Part shown: piece after piece, positions 1 through 10,080 of the stretch | Numbering within the stretch: position 1 is the first letter of the stretch | Layout: each line of letters begins with the position of its first letter | NCBI GenBank assembly: GCA_041919675.1 | Contig: JAYRTJ010000069.1 | Span: 1-17,380 of the forward strand | Length of the DNA: 17,380 bases | From: SHVO01 sp041919675 | GTDB lineage: Bacteria > Pseudomonadota > Alphaproteobacteria > Rhodospirillales > Rhodospirillaceae | Reading direction: 5' to 3' | Made by a program: the position numbers and the translations under genes | The notes under the pieces: model-generated | Database searches by the model: none | What the model saw: the letters and a program-made list of their open reading frames with translations, nothing else | What the model was told of the DNA's origin: nothing

Positions 1-602
1 CCGGCAATTTTCTGCGCAACCTGCGCTCGCCGATCACCCTTGTGCATGACGTGCTGCAAGGTCAGCCGAACCACGCCGGCATCACCATCTCCCGCTTCTT
101 CGTGAACACCTTCATCGGCGTGCTCGGCCTGTTCGACGTGGGCGAGGAAATCGGCCTCCCGTATCACGCGGAAGATTTCGGCCAGACCCTGGCGGTCTGG
201 GGCATCGGCGACGGCCCGTTCATCTATGTGCCGCTGTTCGGCCCTTCGACCATGCGCGATGGGACCGGCTTCGGCGTCGACGCCTTCTTTGTCGACCCCT
301 TGGCCTGGTACAGCCGCGGCAACGGCGCGGAAACCTGGATCCAATGGGCGGTCCTCGGCGGCACCTATATCAATCTTAAAGACGAGACGATGTACGCGAC
401 CGACGAACTGAAGGCCTCGTCCATCGACTATTATGCCTCGCTGCGGTCCGCCTACAGGCAGATCCGGGCGAGCGAAATCCGCAACGGCGCACCACCGCCG
501 ATGGAAGATTTCGATGATTTTTCAAGCACTTTCCAGACCCCTGCTTTGGCCGCGCAAGCCGCCTCGGAAATGCCGCAGACGCCCCTTACGTCTGAGCATT
601 AG
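1..602 (+). CDS. mlaA: MlaA (VacJ) family outer-membrane lipid-asymmetry lipoprotein, 5' truncated by window edge
   Basis: The reading frame is open from the window edge (first full codon at base 3), so the start codon, signal peptide and lipobox lie outside. What remains is about 199 residues. MlaA family hallmarks are visible: NFLRNLRSP near the visible start, SRFFVNTFIGVLGLFDV, then EDFGQTLAVWGIGDGPF and YVPLFGPSTMRDGTG. In the family, MlaA is an outer-membrane lipoprotein that removes mislocalised phospholipids from the outer leaflet and passes them to periplasmic MlaC. The C-terminal tail after about base 480 is low-complexity and typical of a variable extension. mlaC follows after 17 bp, so the two are probably co-transcribed. 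No MlaFEDB transporter genes are in the window; they would be elsewhere. Identification is by motif recall, but the motifs are strong. Confidence 0.93.
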   Translation, partial: GNFLRNLRSPITLVHDVLQGQPNHAGITISRFFVNTFIGVLGLFDVGEEIGLPYHAEDFGQTLAVWGIGDGPFIYVPLFGPSTMRDGTGFGVDAFFVDPLAWYSRGNGAETWIQWAVLGGTYINLKDETMYATDELKASSIDYYASLRSAYRQIRASEIRNGAPPPMEDFDDFSSTFQTPALAAQAASEMPQTPLTSEH

Positions 603-619
603 ACCCTCACGGAGCCGCC

Positions 620-1234
620 ATGATTTCCCGCCGCCACCTGCTCGCCGTTTCTCCGGCGTTTTTGCTCGCGCCGCGCATGAGCTTTGCCCAGGCCGCCGAG
701 CCGGGCGCGTTCGTGTCCGAATTCGCGCAAAAGGGCATCGTCGATATCCTGGCGGCGAAAATCGCCAACGCCGAAAAGCAGACTCGCTTCCGCGCGATGT
801 TCACGAACTACTTCGACCTGCCGGCCATCGGCCGTTTCGTGCTGGGCCGCTATACGCGCACGGTGAAGCCCGAGGAGATGAACTCCTTCTCGCCGCTGTT
901 CGAGGACGTGATCGTCTACACCTGGTCGCGCCGCTTCTCGGAATATAACGGCCAGACGCTGAAGGTCGGCGCCAGCACGCCGGACGGCGACGAAGGCGCG
1001 ATCGTGAAATCCACCATCGTCGGCAATGCCGGCGAGAACTTCGCGGTGGATTGGCGCCTGCGTAAGCGCCCGGGCGGCTGGAAGATCGTGGACGTGATTG
1101 TCGCGGGCGTGAGCATGGCGATCACCTATCGCCAGGAATATACGACTCTCATCGCCCAGCAGGGCGGCTTCCCGGGGCTGCTGGCGCAGCTCCAGAAGCA
1201 GGTGGGCGAGCTGAAGGCCGCGCAACCCGCTTAA
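620..1234 (+). CDS. mlaC: MlaC family periplasmic phospholipid-binding protein (Ttg2D/ABC transporter auxiliary)
   Basis: A 204-residue protein starting at an ATG preceded by GGAG about 5 bases upstream. The N-terminus MISRRHLLAVSPAFLLA is an export signal with a twin-arginine-like SRRHLL motif; a cleavage site after AQA (residue 25) is likely. The mature part has the MlaC layout: an early segment with RARFRAMFTNYFDLPAIGRF-like character, a GRYTR helix end, then the beta-sheet region ending in a WKIVDV-type strand and SMAITYR. MlaC shuttles phospholipids through the periplasm between MlaA and the inner-membrane MlaFEDB complex. Its position 17 bp after mlaA supports a shared function. The stop codon overlaps the stop of the convergent oxidoreductase gene inside TTAA. 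The Tat-like signal is an inference from the RR pair; a Sec signal is also possible. Confidence 0.93.
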   Translation: MISRRHLLAVSPAFLLAPRMSFAQAAEPGAFVSEFAQKGIVDILAAKIANAEKQTRFRAMFTNYFDLPAIGRFVLGRYTRTVKPEEMNSFSPLFEDVIVYTWSRRFSEYNGQTLKVGASTPDGDEGAIVKSTIVGNAGENFAVDWRLRKRPGGWKIVDVIVAGVSMAITYRQEYTTLIAQQGGFPGLLAQLQKQVGELKAAQPA

Positions 1235-2352
1235 GCTTGGTTCAAGCGCGCACTGTCGATTGCCGCGCGCGCCGCCGAGCCCTTCGGCGCGGCGCGCAGG
1301 TATTGCGCCGGCCAGGTCGCGGCGTGACCAAGCGCTTGCGCCGCATGCAGCGGCCAATAAGGATCGCGCAGGAGCGCGCGCGCCAGCATGACGAGATCCG
1401 CCTGCCCCGTGCGGAGGATATGATCGGCCTGCGCAGGATCGGTGATCAACCCCACGGCCGACGTCGCGATGCCGGCCTCGCGGCGCACCTTTTCGGCAAA
1501 GGGCGTCTGATAGCCGGGCCCAACCGGTATCTCGGCTTTTTCGACATTGCCGGCCGTCGAGACGTCGATGAGATCGACGCCGCATGTTTTGAGTTTGCGG
1601 GCAAGTTCCACGGTCTGTTCCGCATCCCATCCGCCCGGCACCCAATCCGTCGCCGACAACCGCACGAACAACACCGCGCTGTCCGGAAGCTTCGCGCGGA
1701 CCTCGGTCGCGGTTTCGGTGAGGATGCGAATGCGATTCTCGAAGCCGCCGCCGTAGCGGTCCGTGCGCCGGTTGGACAGCGGCGAGAGGAATTCATGAAA
1801 AAGGTAGCCGTGGGCCGCGTGGAGTTCGATCACACGGAAACCGGCTTCATAGGCGCGCGCGGCCGCGGTGACGAAAGCCGCGCGTAGATCGGCGATCTCC
1901 GCGAGAGTCAGCTCCTTCGGCTGCGGATAGGTTTTCGAGAAGGGAATGGCCGAGGGCGCCACAACCGGCCAGCCGCCGTTCTCCGGTTTCACTTCGCCCG
2001 TGGGCTCGCCGGGAAACCCGCGGTATGTCGAGGCTTTGCGGCCGGCGTGCGCGAGTTGGATGCCCGGCACGGCGCCCTGGCCCGCCATGAAATGGTTAAG
2101 GCGCGCGAGCGGCTCGAAATGCTTTTCGCTCCATACACCGAGATCCTGCGGCGAGATGCGCCCGTTGGGCGTCACGGCGGCGGCTTCGGTGAGGACGAGC
2201 CCCGCGCCGCCCACCGCACGGCTGCCGAGATGAACAAAATGCCAGTCGTTCGCGAAGCCGTCCTCGGAGCTGTACTCGCACATGGGCGAGACGGCGATAC
2301 GGTTACGCAAGGTCACGCCGCGTATGGTGTACAGATCGAACAGATGGGGCAT
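1231..2352 (-). CDS. NADH:flavin oxidoreductase, old yellow enzyme family (YqjM-like)
   Basis: A 373-residue TIM-barrel flavoenzyme of normal family length. It begins with HLFDLYTIRGVTLRNRI and carries PMCEYSSEDG, where Cys25 and Tyr27 match the flavin-tuning Cys and Tyr of the thermophilic-like (YqjM) OYE subclass. The substrate-binding pair His178/His181 lies in ELHAAHGYLFHEF, followed by NRRTDRYGG and ENR. Members are FMN-dependent ene-reductases that reduce activated C=C bonds of enals, enones, maleimides or nitro compounds with NAD(P)H. The physiological substrate cannot be read from the sequence. The start ATG has only a weak upstream GGAAG. It lies 63 bp downstream of the 142-residue hypothetical gene on the same strand, so the two may be co-transcribed. 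Its 3' end overlaps mlaC by 4 bp. Confidence 0.92.
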   Translation of the reverse strand: MPHLFDLYTIRGVTLRNRIAVSPMCEYSSEDGFANDWHFVHLGSRAVGGAGLVLTEAAAVTPNGRISPQDLGVWSEKHFEPLARLNHFMAGQGAVPGIQLAHAGRKASTYRGFPGEPTGEVKPENGGWPVVAPSAIPFSKTYPQPKELTLAEIADLRAAFVTAAARAYEAGFRVIELHAAHGYLFHEFLSPLSNRRTDRYGGGFENRIRILTETATEVRAKLPDSAVLFVRLSATDWVPGGWDAEQTVELARKLKTCGVDLIDVSTAGNVEKAEIPVGPGYQTPFAEKVRREAGIATSAVGLITDPAQADHILRTGQADLVMLARALLRDPYWPLHAAQALGHAATWPAQYLRAAPKGSAARAAIDSARLNQA

Positions 2353-2415
2353 GGGAGATCGCTTCCGTAACGGTGGGAGGGCGCGCCGCGCGCGATGACG
2401 GTGTTCGTATCCGCG

Positions 2416-2844
2416 CTAGGTAAGAGACGAGTCACCGAGCGTGGCGTCGAGGATGAACGCCGCCATGTCCTTCGGTTTGATCTTCGGGACTTTTGAATCG
2501 CGCCCTTCCATCGTGCGCTTGATGACGATGTTGGCTTCGACCTTGCGCTGCTCGACCTTCACGATGTCCTTCGCGCCCTTGATCTTGGGATAATAAAGCG
2601 GGTCGATCACCTTCACCCGTTCGCCGAGGCGCGTCATGAGGGCCGCTTCATCGATGGTGTCCGTTTCGCGCGCGCCCACGAGGATCCAGTCCTTCTGGCC
2701 GCCGTATCCGGTTTCATTCAGCGCCTTCACCGCCTCTTCGGGCGACTCGCCGGTGAAACCGACCCGGTAGAGATGCTTGCTGATGCCGGCATCGTTGCCC
2801 CAGTCCTGCATGGTTTGGCTCATGGCGATGTAGACGGACGGCAT
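2416..2844 (-). CDS. Conserved-looking hypothetical protein with a GIY-YIG/T5orf172-like N-terminus lacking the catalytic Arg
   Basis: A 142-residue soluble protein with a very good ribosome site (AGGAG, six bases before ATG). I do not recognise it as a named gene. The N-terminal 60 residues read VYIAMS at 4-9, then KHLYRVGFTGESPEEAVKAL at 23-42, then DWIL at 52-55. That spacing resembles the T5orf172/MUG113 branch of the GIY-YIG fold (VYx..., LYKIGxT, EERVxxL). The position where nucleases carry the catalytic Arg is Ala38 here, so nuclease activity would be doubtful. The C-terminal half is lysine-rich, with DPLYYPKIKGA at 101-111. It has no signal peptide or membrane segment. It is divergent from threonine aldolase by only 43 bp and probably heads a transcript with the oxidoreductase gene. 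The gene call is firm; the fold assignment is tentative. Confidence 0.8.
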   Translation of the reverse strand: MPSVYIAMSQTMQDWGNDAGISKHLYRVGFTGESPEEAVKALNETGYGGQKDWILVGARETDTIDEAALMTRLGERVKVIDPLYYPKIKGAKDIVKVEQRKVEANIVIKRTMEGRDSKVPKIKPKDMAAFILDATLGDSSLT

Positions 2845-2850
2845 CTTTCT

Positions 2851-2855
2851 CTCCT
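2851..2855 (-). promoter_or_regulatory. Shine-Dalgarno AGGAG of the 142-residue hypothetical gene
   Basis: On the minus strand AGGAG lies six bases before the ATG at 2844. It is one of the strongest ribosome-binding sites in the window and fixes the start of this otherwise unannotated gene. Confidence 0.75.
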
Positions 2856-2887
2856 AGGCTCGATCGGCAGCTAGAAGGCTTTCATAC

Positions 2888-3879
<992 letters not shown>

Positions 3880-3895
<16 letters not shown>

Positions 3896-4149
3896 CCCGC
3901 CGCGCTCACGGCAATCACGCCCGTAAAAAACAAGGTGTAGGCATTGATGAGACGGCCATGAGCGTCAAGTGTGAGATAGACCGCCACGGCCAGAAAGACC
4001 GTCATCAACCACGCCATCAATAAAAACCCGCGGTCGAAAAATCCAACGCCGACCGCGCCGCCCACATAAACCGCGCTGCTGGCGGCAATCATCAGGGGCG
4101 ACGGGACCGCTTCCCGGTGGTGGTGTGCAAAACCGACTCTCGCTTTCAT
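3880..4149 (-). CDS. Small three-helix membrane protein of unknown function
   Basis: An 89-residue protein with a good ribosome site (AGGTGAG, six bases before ATG). It has a short basic, histidine-containing N-terminus (KARVGFAHHHRE) and three hydrophobic segments at about 17-37, 41-61 and 69-88. These are separated by a FFDRG turn and a LDAHGR loop, so it should span the inner membrane three times with little outside the bilayer. I do not recognise the family. Codon usage and GC content match the neighbours. Its last 16 bp overlap the end of the threonine aldolase gene on the other strand. Nothing in the context points to a function, and no partner gene is adjacent on the same strand within 170 bp upstream. 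Confidence 0.75.
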
Positions 4150-4240
4150 CGGAAACTCACCTTCAGCACGCTTCTACGTGCGGGGGGTATGTTAGCGCGT
4201 GGGGGCGTCGTTCCTCGTGATTCCCTCGCATAGGAGGCAT

Positions 4241-4264
4241 GCCGGAAGCACTGCAAAATCCGGC
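4241..4264. other. Intergenic inverted repeat GCCGGA-N12-TCCGGC
   Basis: This lies in the 171-bp gap between the end of glnS and the start of the small membrane-protein gene. The arms are six perfect base pairs. A second, AT-rich inverted repeat (ATTGAA-AATA-TTCAAT) follows at 4279-4294. Neither is followed by a T-run on the minus strand, so a terminator for glnS is possible but not supported by the classic pattern. Confidence 0.3.
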
Positions 4265-4320
4265 AACCCCTTAGAATTATTGAAAATATTCAATCGCGTT
4301 TTTCGCAGCGCATCCTAGGC

Positions 4321-5985
<1,665 letters not shown>

Positions 5986-6026
5986 GAAAACTCTCGGGGA
6001 TTGGCGAGGCTGACGACGGCAGGAAA

Positions 6027-7715
6027 TTAACCTACATCGCCGTTAAAGCCATTGGTAATCGGATAGCGGTAGTCGCGTCCGAAGGCGATTTGGCTGATTT
6101 TTACGCCCGGCGGCGCCTGGCGGCGCTTGTATTCGGCGTTCTTCAGCATCTTGAAGACCCGGCGCGCGGTCGCCTCGGCAAAGCCCTCGGCGGTCAGGTC
6201 CTTGATCCCCTTCTGGCCCTCGATCAGGCCTTTGAGGATTCCGTCCAGTTCCTCGTAGGGCGGGAGCGTGTCCTGGTCCTTCTGATTGGGTTTCAGCTCG
6301 GCCGTGGGCGGCTTGGTGATGACGTTCTCGGGCATCACGGGGCCGCCCGGACCAAGGCCGCCTGCCGGCTTGTGCGCGTTGCGCCAGCGCGAGACGGCAA
6401 AGACCGTGGTCTTGTAGAGGTCCTTCAGCACCGCGTAACCGCCGCACATGTCGCCGTAGAGGGTCGCGTAGCCGGTCGACATCTCGCTCTTGTTGCCGGT
6501 GGAGAGCACCATCTTCCCGAACTTGTTGGAGATGGCCATCAAGGCCATCCCGCGCGCGCGGGACTGGAGGTTCTCTTCCGTGATGCCCGCGTTGGTTCCG
6601 GCGAACAACGGCGCGAGCATCCCGTCATAGGCGTTCATGGCCGGGCCGATGGAGATGGTATCGAGACGCACGCCCAGAAGCTTCGCGCAGGCGGCCGCAT
6701 CGTCGAGGCTTTCCTGCGACGTATAAGGCGACGGCATCATGACGCAGTGGACTTTGTCCGGGCCAAGCGCATCGGCGGCGATGGCGGCGGCCAAGGCGCT
6801 GTCGATGCCGCCCGAGAGGCCCAGCACCACGCCCGGGAAGCGGTTCTTGCGCACGTAGTCGCGCAGGCCCATGACCGTGGCCTGATAGATATTCTCCGCG
6901 CGCGCGCACACGGCGGCGGGGGCTTGCGGCGTGCAGACCCAGCCCTTTTCACCGCGCCGCCATTTGGTGACGAGAAGATCGGTCCGCCACCAGGGCATCT
7001 GCGCCGCCAGCGCGCGGTCGGCGTTCAACACAAAGGAGCCGCCGTCGAACACGAGATCGTCCTGGCCGCCGACCTGATTCACATAGATCAGCGGCAAATT
7101 GGTTTCGAGAATGCGGCCGACGGCGTGATTGAGGCGTCCGTCGTGTTTGGAAAGTTCGAAGGGCGAGCCGTTCGGCACGATCAGGATTTCCGCGCCCGAT
7201 TCCTGGAGGGTCTCGGCGATATCCTCGAACCACATGTCCTCGCACACCATCGCGCCCAAACGGACGCCGCGGAACGGGATCGGTCCCGGCGCGGGGCCGG
7301 AAAGGAACACGCGGTATTCGTCGAAGACGCCGTAGTTGGGCAGATGGTGCTTGTAGCGCACGCCTTGCACCTGCCCGTGATCGAGCAGCAGCACGGCGTT
7401 ATGAGCGCGCACGCGGGTGTCGTCACCCTTGCCGACCTTGACCTGCCAGGGCGAACCGATCAGGAGCGCGGGGCCCTTGTCGGCGGTGAGTTCGGCGAGT
7501 TCACCCACGGCCTTCTCGCAGGCTTCGAGAAATGAAACCCGATACACGAGATCCTCGGGCGGGTAGCCGCTGACGCAAAGCTCGGGGAACACCACGAGGT
7601 CGGCCCCAAGCGCCCGCGCCTTCTCGCGCGCCTCCTTGATGAGCGCGACATTGCCGACGATGTCGCCCACGGTCGGATTGACCTGGGCCAACGCGATCGT
7701 GAGAGAGTCAGCCAT
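6027..7715 (-). CDS. nadE: Glutamine-dependent NAD+ synthetase
   Basis: A 562-residue two-domain enzyme. The N-terminal nitrilase-type glutaminase (about 1-265) has the Glu-Lys-Cys triad: Glu45 in FPELCVSGYPPEDL, Lys122 in RYKHHLPNYGVFDEYR and Cys158 in GAMVCEDMWFED. The C-terminal synthetase has the PP-loop SGGIDSAL at 301-308 and the later STGNKSE and YGDMCGGY motifs. It converts nicotinic acid adenine dinucleotide to NAD+ using ATP, with ammonia channelled from glutamine, in the cytosol. It starts 12 bp after the stop of the DAHP synthase gene. The ATG lacks a purine-rich Shine-Dalgarno sequence (the upstream bases are pyrimidine-rich), so translation is probably coupled to the upstream gene. 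glnS follows 41 bp downstream. Both neighbours draw on central amino-acid pools, but no specific shared regulation is visible. Confidence 0.96.
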   Translation of the reverse strand: MADSLTIALAQVNPTVGDIVGNVALIKEAREKARALGADLVVFPELCVSGYPPEDLVYRVSFLEACEKAVGELAELTADKGPALLIGSPWQVKVGKGDDTRVRAHNAVLLLDHGQVQGVRYKHHLPNYGVFDEYRVFLSGPAPGPIPFRGVRLGAMVCEDMWFEDIAETLQESGAEILIVPNGSPFELSKHDGRLNHAVGRILETNLPLIYVNQVGGQDDLVFDGGSFVLNADRALAAQMPWWRTDLLVTKWRRGEKGWVCTPQAPAAVCARAENIYQATVMGLRDYVRKNRFPGVVLGLSGGIDSALAAAIAADALGPDKVHCVMMPSPYTSQESLDDAAACAKLLGVRLDTISIGPAMNAYDGMLAPLFAGTNAGITEENLQSRARGMALMAISNKFGKMVLSTGNKSEMSTGYATLYGDMCGGYAVLKDLYKTTVFAVSRWRNAHKPAGGLGPGGPVMPENVITKPPTAELKPNQKDQDTLPPYEELDGILKGLIEGQKGIKDLTAEGFAEATARRVFKMLKNAEYKRRQAPPGVKISQIAFGRDYRYPITNGFNGDVG

Positions 7716-7727
7716 GGGGCGGAGGTC

Positions 7728-9125
7728 TTACGAAGCTGCGGCCAGGCGATCCTTTTTCTGCAGAACGCGCTCTTCCTTGAGCGCTTCGGCGATAAGGAAG
7801 GCAAGTTCCAGCGACTGCGAGGCGTTGAGGCGCGGATCGCAGTGGGTGTGATAGCGGTCGGCGAGGCTGGCTTCGGTGATGGCCTGGGTGCCGCCGACGC
7901 ATTCGGTGACGTCCTTGCCGGTGAGTTCGAAGTGAACCCCGCCCGGATGGGTGCCTTCCGCGCGGTGCACGGCGAAGAACGCACGCACTTCGGAGAGGAT
8001 GCGGTCGAACTGGCGGGTCTTGTAGCCCGTCGAGCTCTTCACCGTGTTGGCGTGCATGGGATCGCACACCCACACGATCTTGCGGCCTTCGCGCTGGACA
8101 GCTCCGACAAGGGTAGGCAGATGCTCCGCGAGACGCTCGGCGCCCATGCGGGTGATGACGGTCAGGCGGCCGGCTTCATTCTGCGGATTGAGAAGATCGC
8201 ACAGCGTCAGCAGTTCTTCCGGGGTCGTCTTCGGACCAACCTTTACGCCGAGCGGGTTCTGGATGCCGCGCATGAATTCCACATGGGCATGATCCGGCTG
8301 GCGCGTCCGTTCGCCGAGCCACAGCATGTGGGCCGAGCAGCCGTACCATTGGCCGGTGGTGGAATCGTTGCGGCACATCGCTTCTTCGTACGGAAGCAGG
8401 AGCGATTCGTGCGAAGTGTAAAGCTCGGTTTCGCGGATCTGCGGGACCGTGTCGCCGGTGAGACCGCAAGCTTCCATGAACTCGAGGGTTTCCTGGATGC
8501 GGTCGGCGAAGCGCTTGTACTTCTCGGCCGTCGCGGCGTCGGTCATGAAACCGAGAGTCCACTGGTGGACCTTGTGCAAATCGGCGTAACCGCCCTGTGC
8601 AAAGGCGCGCAGCAAGTTGAGGGTCGCGGCCGACTGATTGTAGGCCTGCACCATGCGCTTCGGATCGGGCGTGCGCGCTTCGGCGGTGAACTCGGGACCG
8701 TTGATGTTGTCGCCGCGGTAAGACGGCAAGGTCACGCCGCCGATGGTTTCATCGGGCGAGGAACGGGGCTTGGCGAACTGGCCGGCGAGACGGCCGACCT
8801 TCACGATCGGCACCGCGCCGCCGAAGGTGAGCACGACGGCCATTTGCAGAAGCACGCGGAAGGTGTCGCGGATGTTATCCGGATGGAATTCGGCGAAGCT
8901 CTCGGCGCAGTCCCCGCCCTGGAGCAGGAACGCCTTGCCGTCGGCGACCTTGCCGAGCTCGGTCTTCAGGCGGCGCGCTTCACCGGCGAACACCAGCGGC
9001 GGATAACCGCGAAGTTGTTTCTCCACCGCCGTGAGGACGGACGCGTCCGGATAAACGGGCACCTGCTGGATGGGCTTGGCCCTCCAACTTTCCCGGCTCC
9101 ATTTTCCTGTCTCACGTATTGCCAC
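7728..9125 (-). CDS. 3-deoxy-D-arabino-heptulosonate-7-phosphate synthase, class II
   Basis: A protein of about 465 residues of the plant/actinobacterial-type class II DAHP synthase family. The start GTG at 9125 is chosen because TGAGG sits six bases upstream and the protein then begins AIRETGKWSRESW, the family's usual opening. A TTG at 9137 would add four residues. Motifs seen: KWSRESWRAKPIQQV, GGDCAESF (metal-ligand Cys), WVCDPMHANT (His), HFELTGKDVTECVGG (Glu) and HTHCDPRLN (Asp). These are the four Mn2+ ligands of the family. It condenses phosphoenolpyruvate and erythrose-4-phosphate, the first step of the shikimate pathway. It is the first gene of a probable operon with nadE and glnS. 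No trp- or tyr-type attenuator is obvious upstream. Feedback sites are not readable. Confidence 0.95.
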   Translation of the reverse strand: MAIRETGKWSRESWRAKPIQQVPVYPDASVLTAVEKQLRGYPPLVFAGEARRLKTELGKVADGKAFLLQGGDCAESFAEFHPDNIRDTFRVLLQMAVVLTFGGAVPIVKVGRLAGQFAKPRSSPDETIGGVTLPSYRGDNINGPEFTAEARTPDPKRMVQAYNQSAATLNLLRAFAQGGYADLHKVHQWTLGFMTDAATAEKYKRFADRIQETLEFMEACGLTGDTVPQIRETELYTSHESLLLPYEEAMCRNDSTTGQWYGCSAHMLWLGERTRQPDHAHVEFMRGIQNPLGVKVGPKTTPEELLTLCDLLNPQNEAGRLTVITRMGAERLAEHLPTLVGAVQREGRKIVWVCDPMHANTVKSSTGYKTRQFDRILSEVRAFFAVHRAEGTHPGGVHFELTGKDVTECVGGTQAITEASLADRYHTHCDPRLNASQSLELAFLIAEALKEERVLQKKDRLAAAS

Positions 9126-9200
9126 GGCGCGCCTCAATTGTTCTCACGTACGTCTGCGTACATATAATGTGCAGGTATTAATGATTCTGCGCCCGCTTTT
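9126..9200 (-). promoter_or_regulatory. AT-rich leader/promoter region of the DAHP synthase-nadE-glnS transcript
   Basis: Between the permease stop and the DAHP synthase start there are about 146 bp, with an AT-rich stretch at 9141-9190 inside otherwise GC-rich DNA. On the minus strand it holds TAATAC (9180-9175) with TAGAAA 17 bases upstream, and a second -10-like TTATAT (9167-9162). A small hairpin GTACG-TCTG-CGTAC lies at 9148-9161 just before the ribosome site. A promoter here is expected from gene layout; the exact elements are weak matches. Confidence 0.35.
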
Positions 9201-9271
9201 CTAGGGAAAAGCCCAAAGGCGAACAATTCCAATCGGTTGCGGCCGCTTTGCGCATGTCCGGCCGGCGGCGC

Positions 9272-10021
9272 TCAGCCCACCAGCAGGCGCGGCACCGACG
9301 AGATCAGAAGCGAGATTCCGGTCAGCGACAGGATGCCGAGGATCAGGCGCCGGAACGCGGCATCGCTGATCTTGGTGTACATCTTGGCGCCGATCAGCGA
9401 CGGGATCACCATCGCCGGGATGGCGATCAACAGCCAGCTCGCGCGTTCGACCGTGATGATGCCGCGCACGACGTAGCCGCCGATGGTGACGACGTGCATC
9501 GAAAGGTTGAACCACTGGATGATCGCGCGCTGCTCATCCTTGCTCCAGGCCTGGAACGACGCCCACAGCGTCGGCACCGCGCCGGCGAAGCCGCCGATGC
9601 CCCCTAAGATGCCGCCGACGAAGCCGAAGCCGCCGTTCACGGCGGGCCGCTCCTTCTGCACATGCACCTTGCCGCCATAGAACAGCATCAAGGGGCAATA
9701 GAGCGCGAGAAACCCGCCGACGGCGGCGCGGAACGCGAGTTGGTCGATCAGCGGCAGGATCATGATGCCGAGCGGCACGCCGAGCACGCCGCCGGCGATG
9801 AACGGCAAGGTGCGCTTGAGATTGAACCCGCGCCGCGCGGCGATGATGGTGATGGCCTGGCCAATGACGGAGCAGCCCACGACGACGACGGCGGCAAGCT
9901 GCGGATCGACCGTCCAGGCCCAGAAGGCCATGGCGCACATGGCGAAGGCAAAGCCGGAAAGACCTTGCACGAAGCCGGCGGCGGCCGCGCCGACAATGAT
10001 GATGATCGTGAGGGAGTCCAT
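9272..10021 (-). CDS. TauE/SafE (TSUP) family permease
   Basis: A 249-residue integral membrane protein. The start is the ATG at 10021, giving MDSLTIIIIVGAAAAGFVQGLSGFAFAMCAM, the typical TSUP N-terminus with the first half-repeat motif GxxQGxxGFGF-like. A second, similar GGFGFVGGILGGIGGFAGAVPT segment at 129-151 forms the inverted-repeat counterpart. About seven or eight hydrophobic segments can be counted. Family members export sulfite, sulfoacetate or related organosulfonates, or take up anions, and substrate cannot be predicted from this sequence. It lies 59 bp downstream of gor on the same strand, with a REP-like palindrome in between, so co-transcription is uncertain. The ribosome site is weak (AGGA about 14 bases upstream). 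The same frame stays open further upstream inside gor, but that part is not typical of the family. Confidence 0.88.
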   Translation of the reverse strand: MDSLTIIIIVGAAAAGFVQGLSGFAFAMCAMAFWAWTVDPQLAAVVVVGCSVIGQAITIIAARRGFNLKRTLPFIAGGVLGVPLGIMILPLIDQLAFRAAVGGFLALYCPLMLFYGGKVHVQKERPAVNGGFGFVGGILGGIGGFAGAVPTLWASFQAWSKDEQRAIIQWFNLSMHVVTIGGYVVRGIITVERASWLLIAIPAMVIPSLIGAKMYTKISDAAFRRLILGILSLTGISLLISSVPRLLVG

Positions 10022-10032
10022 CGCGAGTCGCA

Positions 10033-10066
10033 ATCCTGGATCCTGGGAACAGGCCCCAGGATGACC
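10033..10066 (-). repeat. REP-like palindromic intergenic repeat (GTCATCCTGG...CCAGGATCCA type)
   Basis: Perfect 8-bp arms ATCCTGGG (10040-10047) and CCCAGGAT (10055-10062) enclose a 7-base loop. On the minus strand the element reads GTCATCCTGGGGCCTG..., followed by TTCCCAGGATCCAGG. From memory this matches the abundant dispersed palindrome of alphaproteobacterial genomes (GTCAT + inverted repeat + GGATCCA). It fills most of the gor-permease gap and could stabilise or terminate the gor mRNA. Only one copy is in the window. Confidence 0.6.
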
Positions 10067-10080
10067 ATAAACAGAAAAAC

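Noticed and set aside
4239..4274. Eleven-codon open frame (MPEALQNPATP) preceded by AGGAGG
   Set aside because: The Shine-Dalgarno sequence ends one base before the ATG, too close to work, and the frame overlaps an inverted repeat. It is probably chance.
9239..9271. GCGGCCGC and CGGCCG palindromes after the permease gene as a terminator
   Set aside because: They are short GC palindromes common in such DNA, with a 12-base loop and no T-run.
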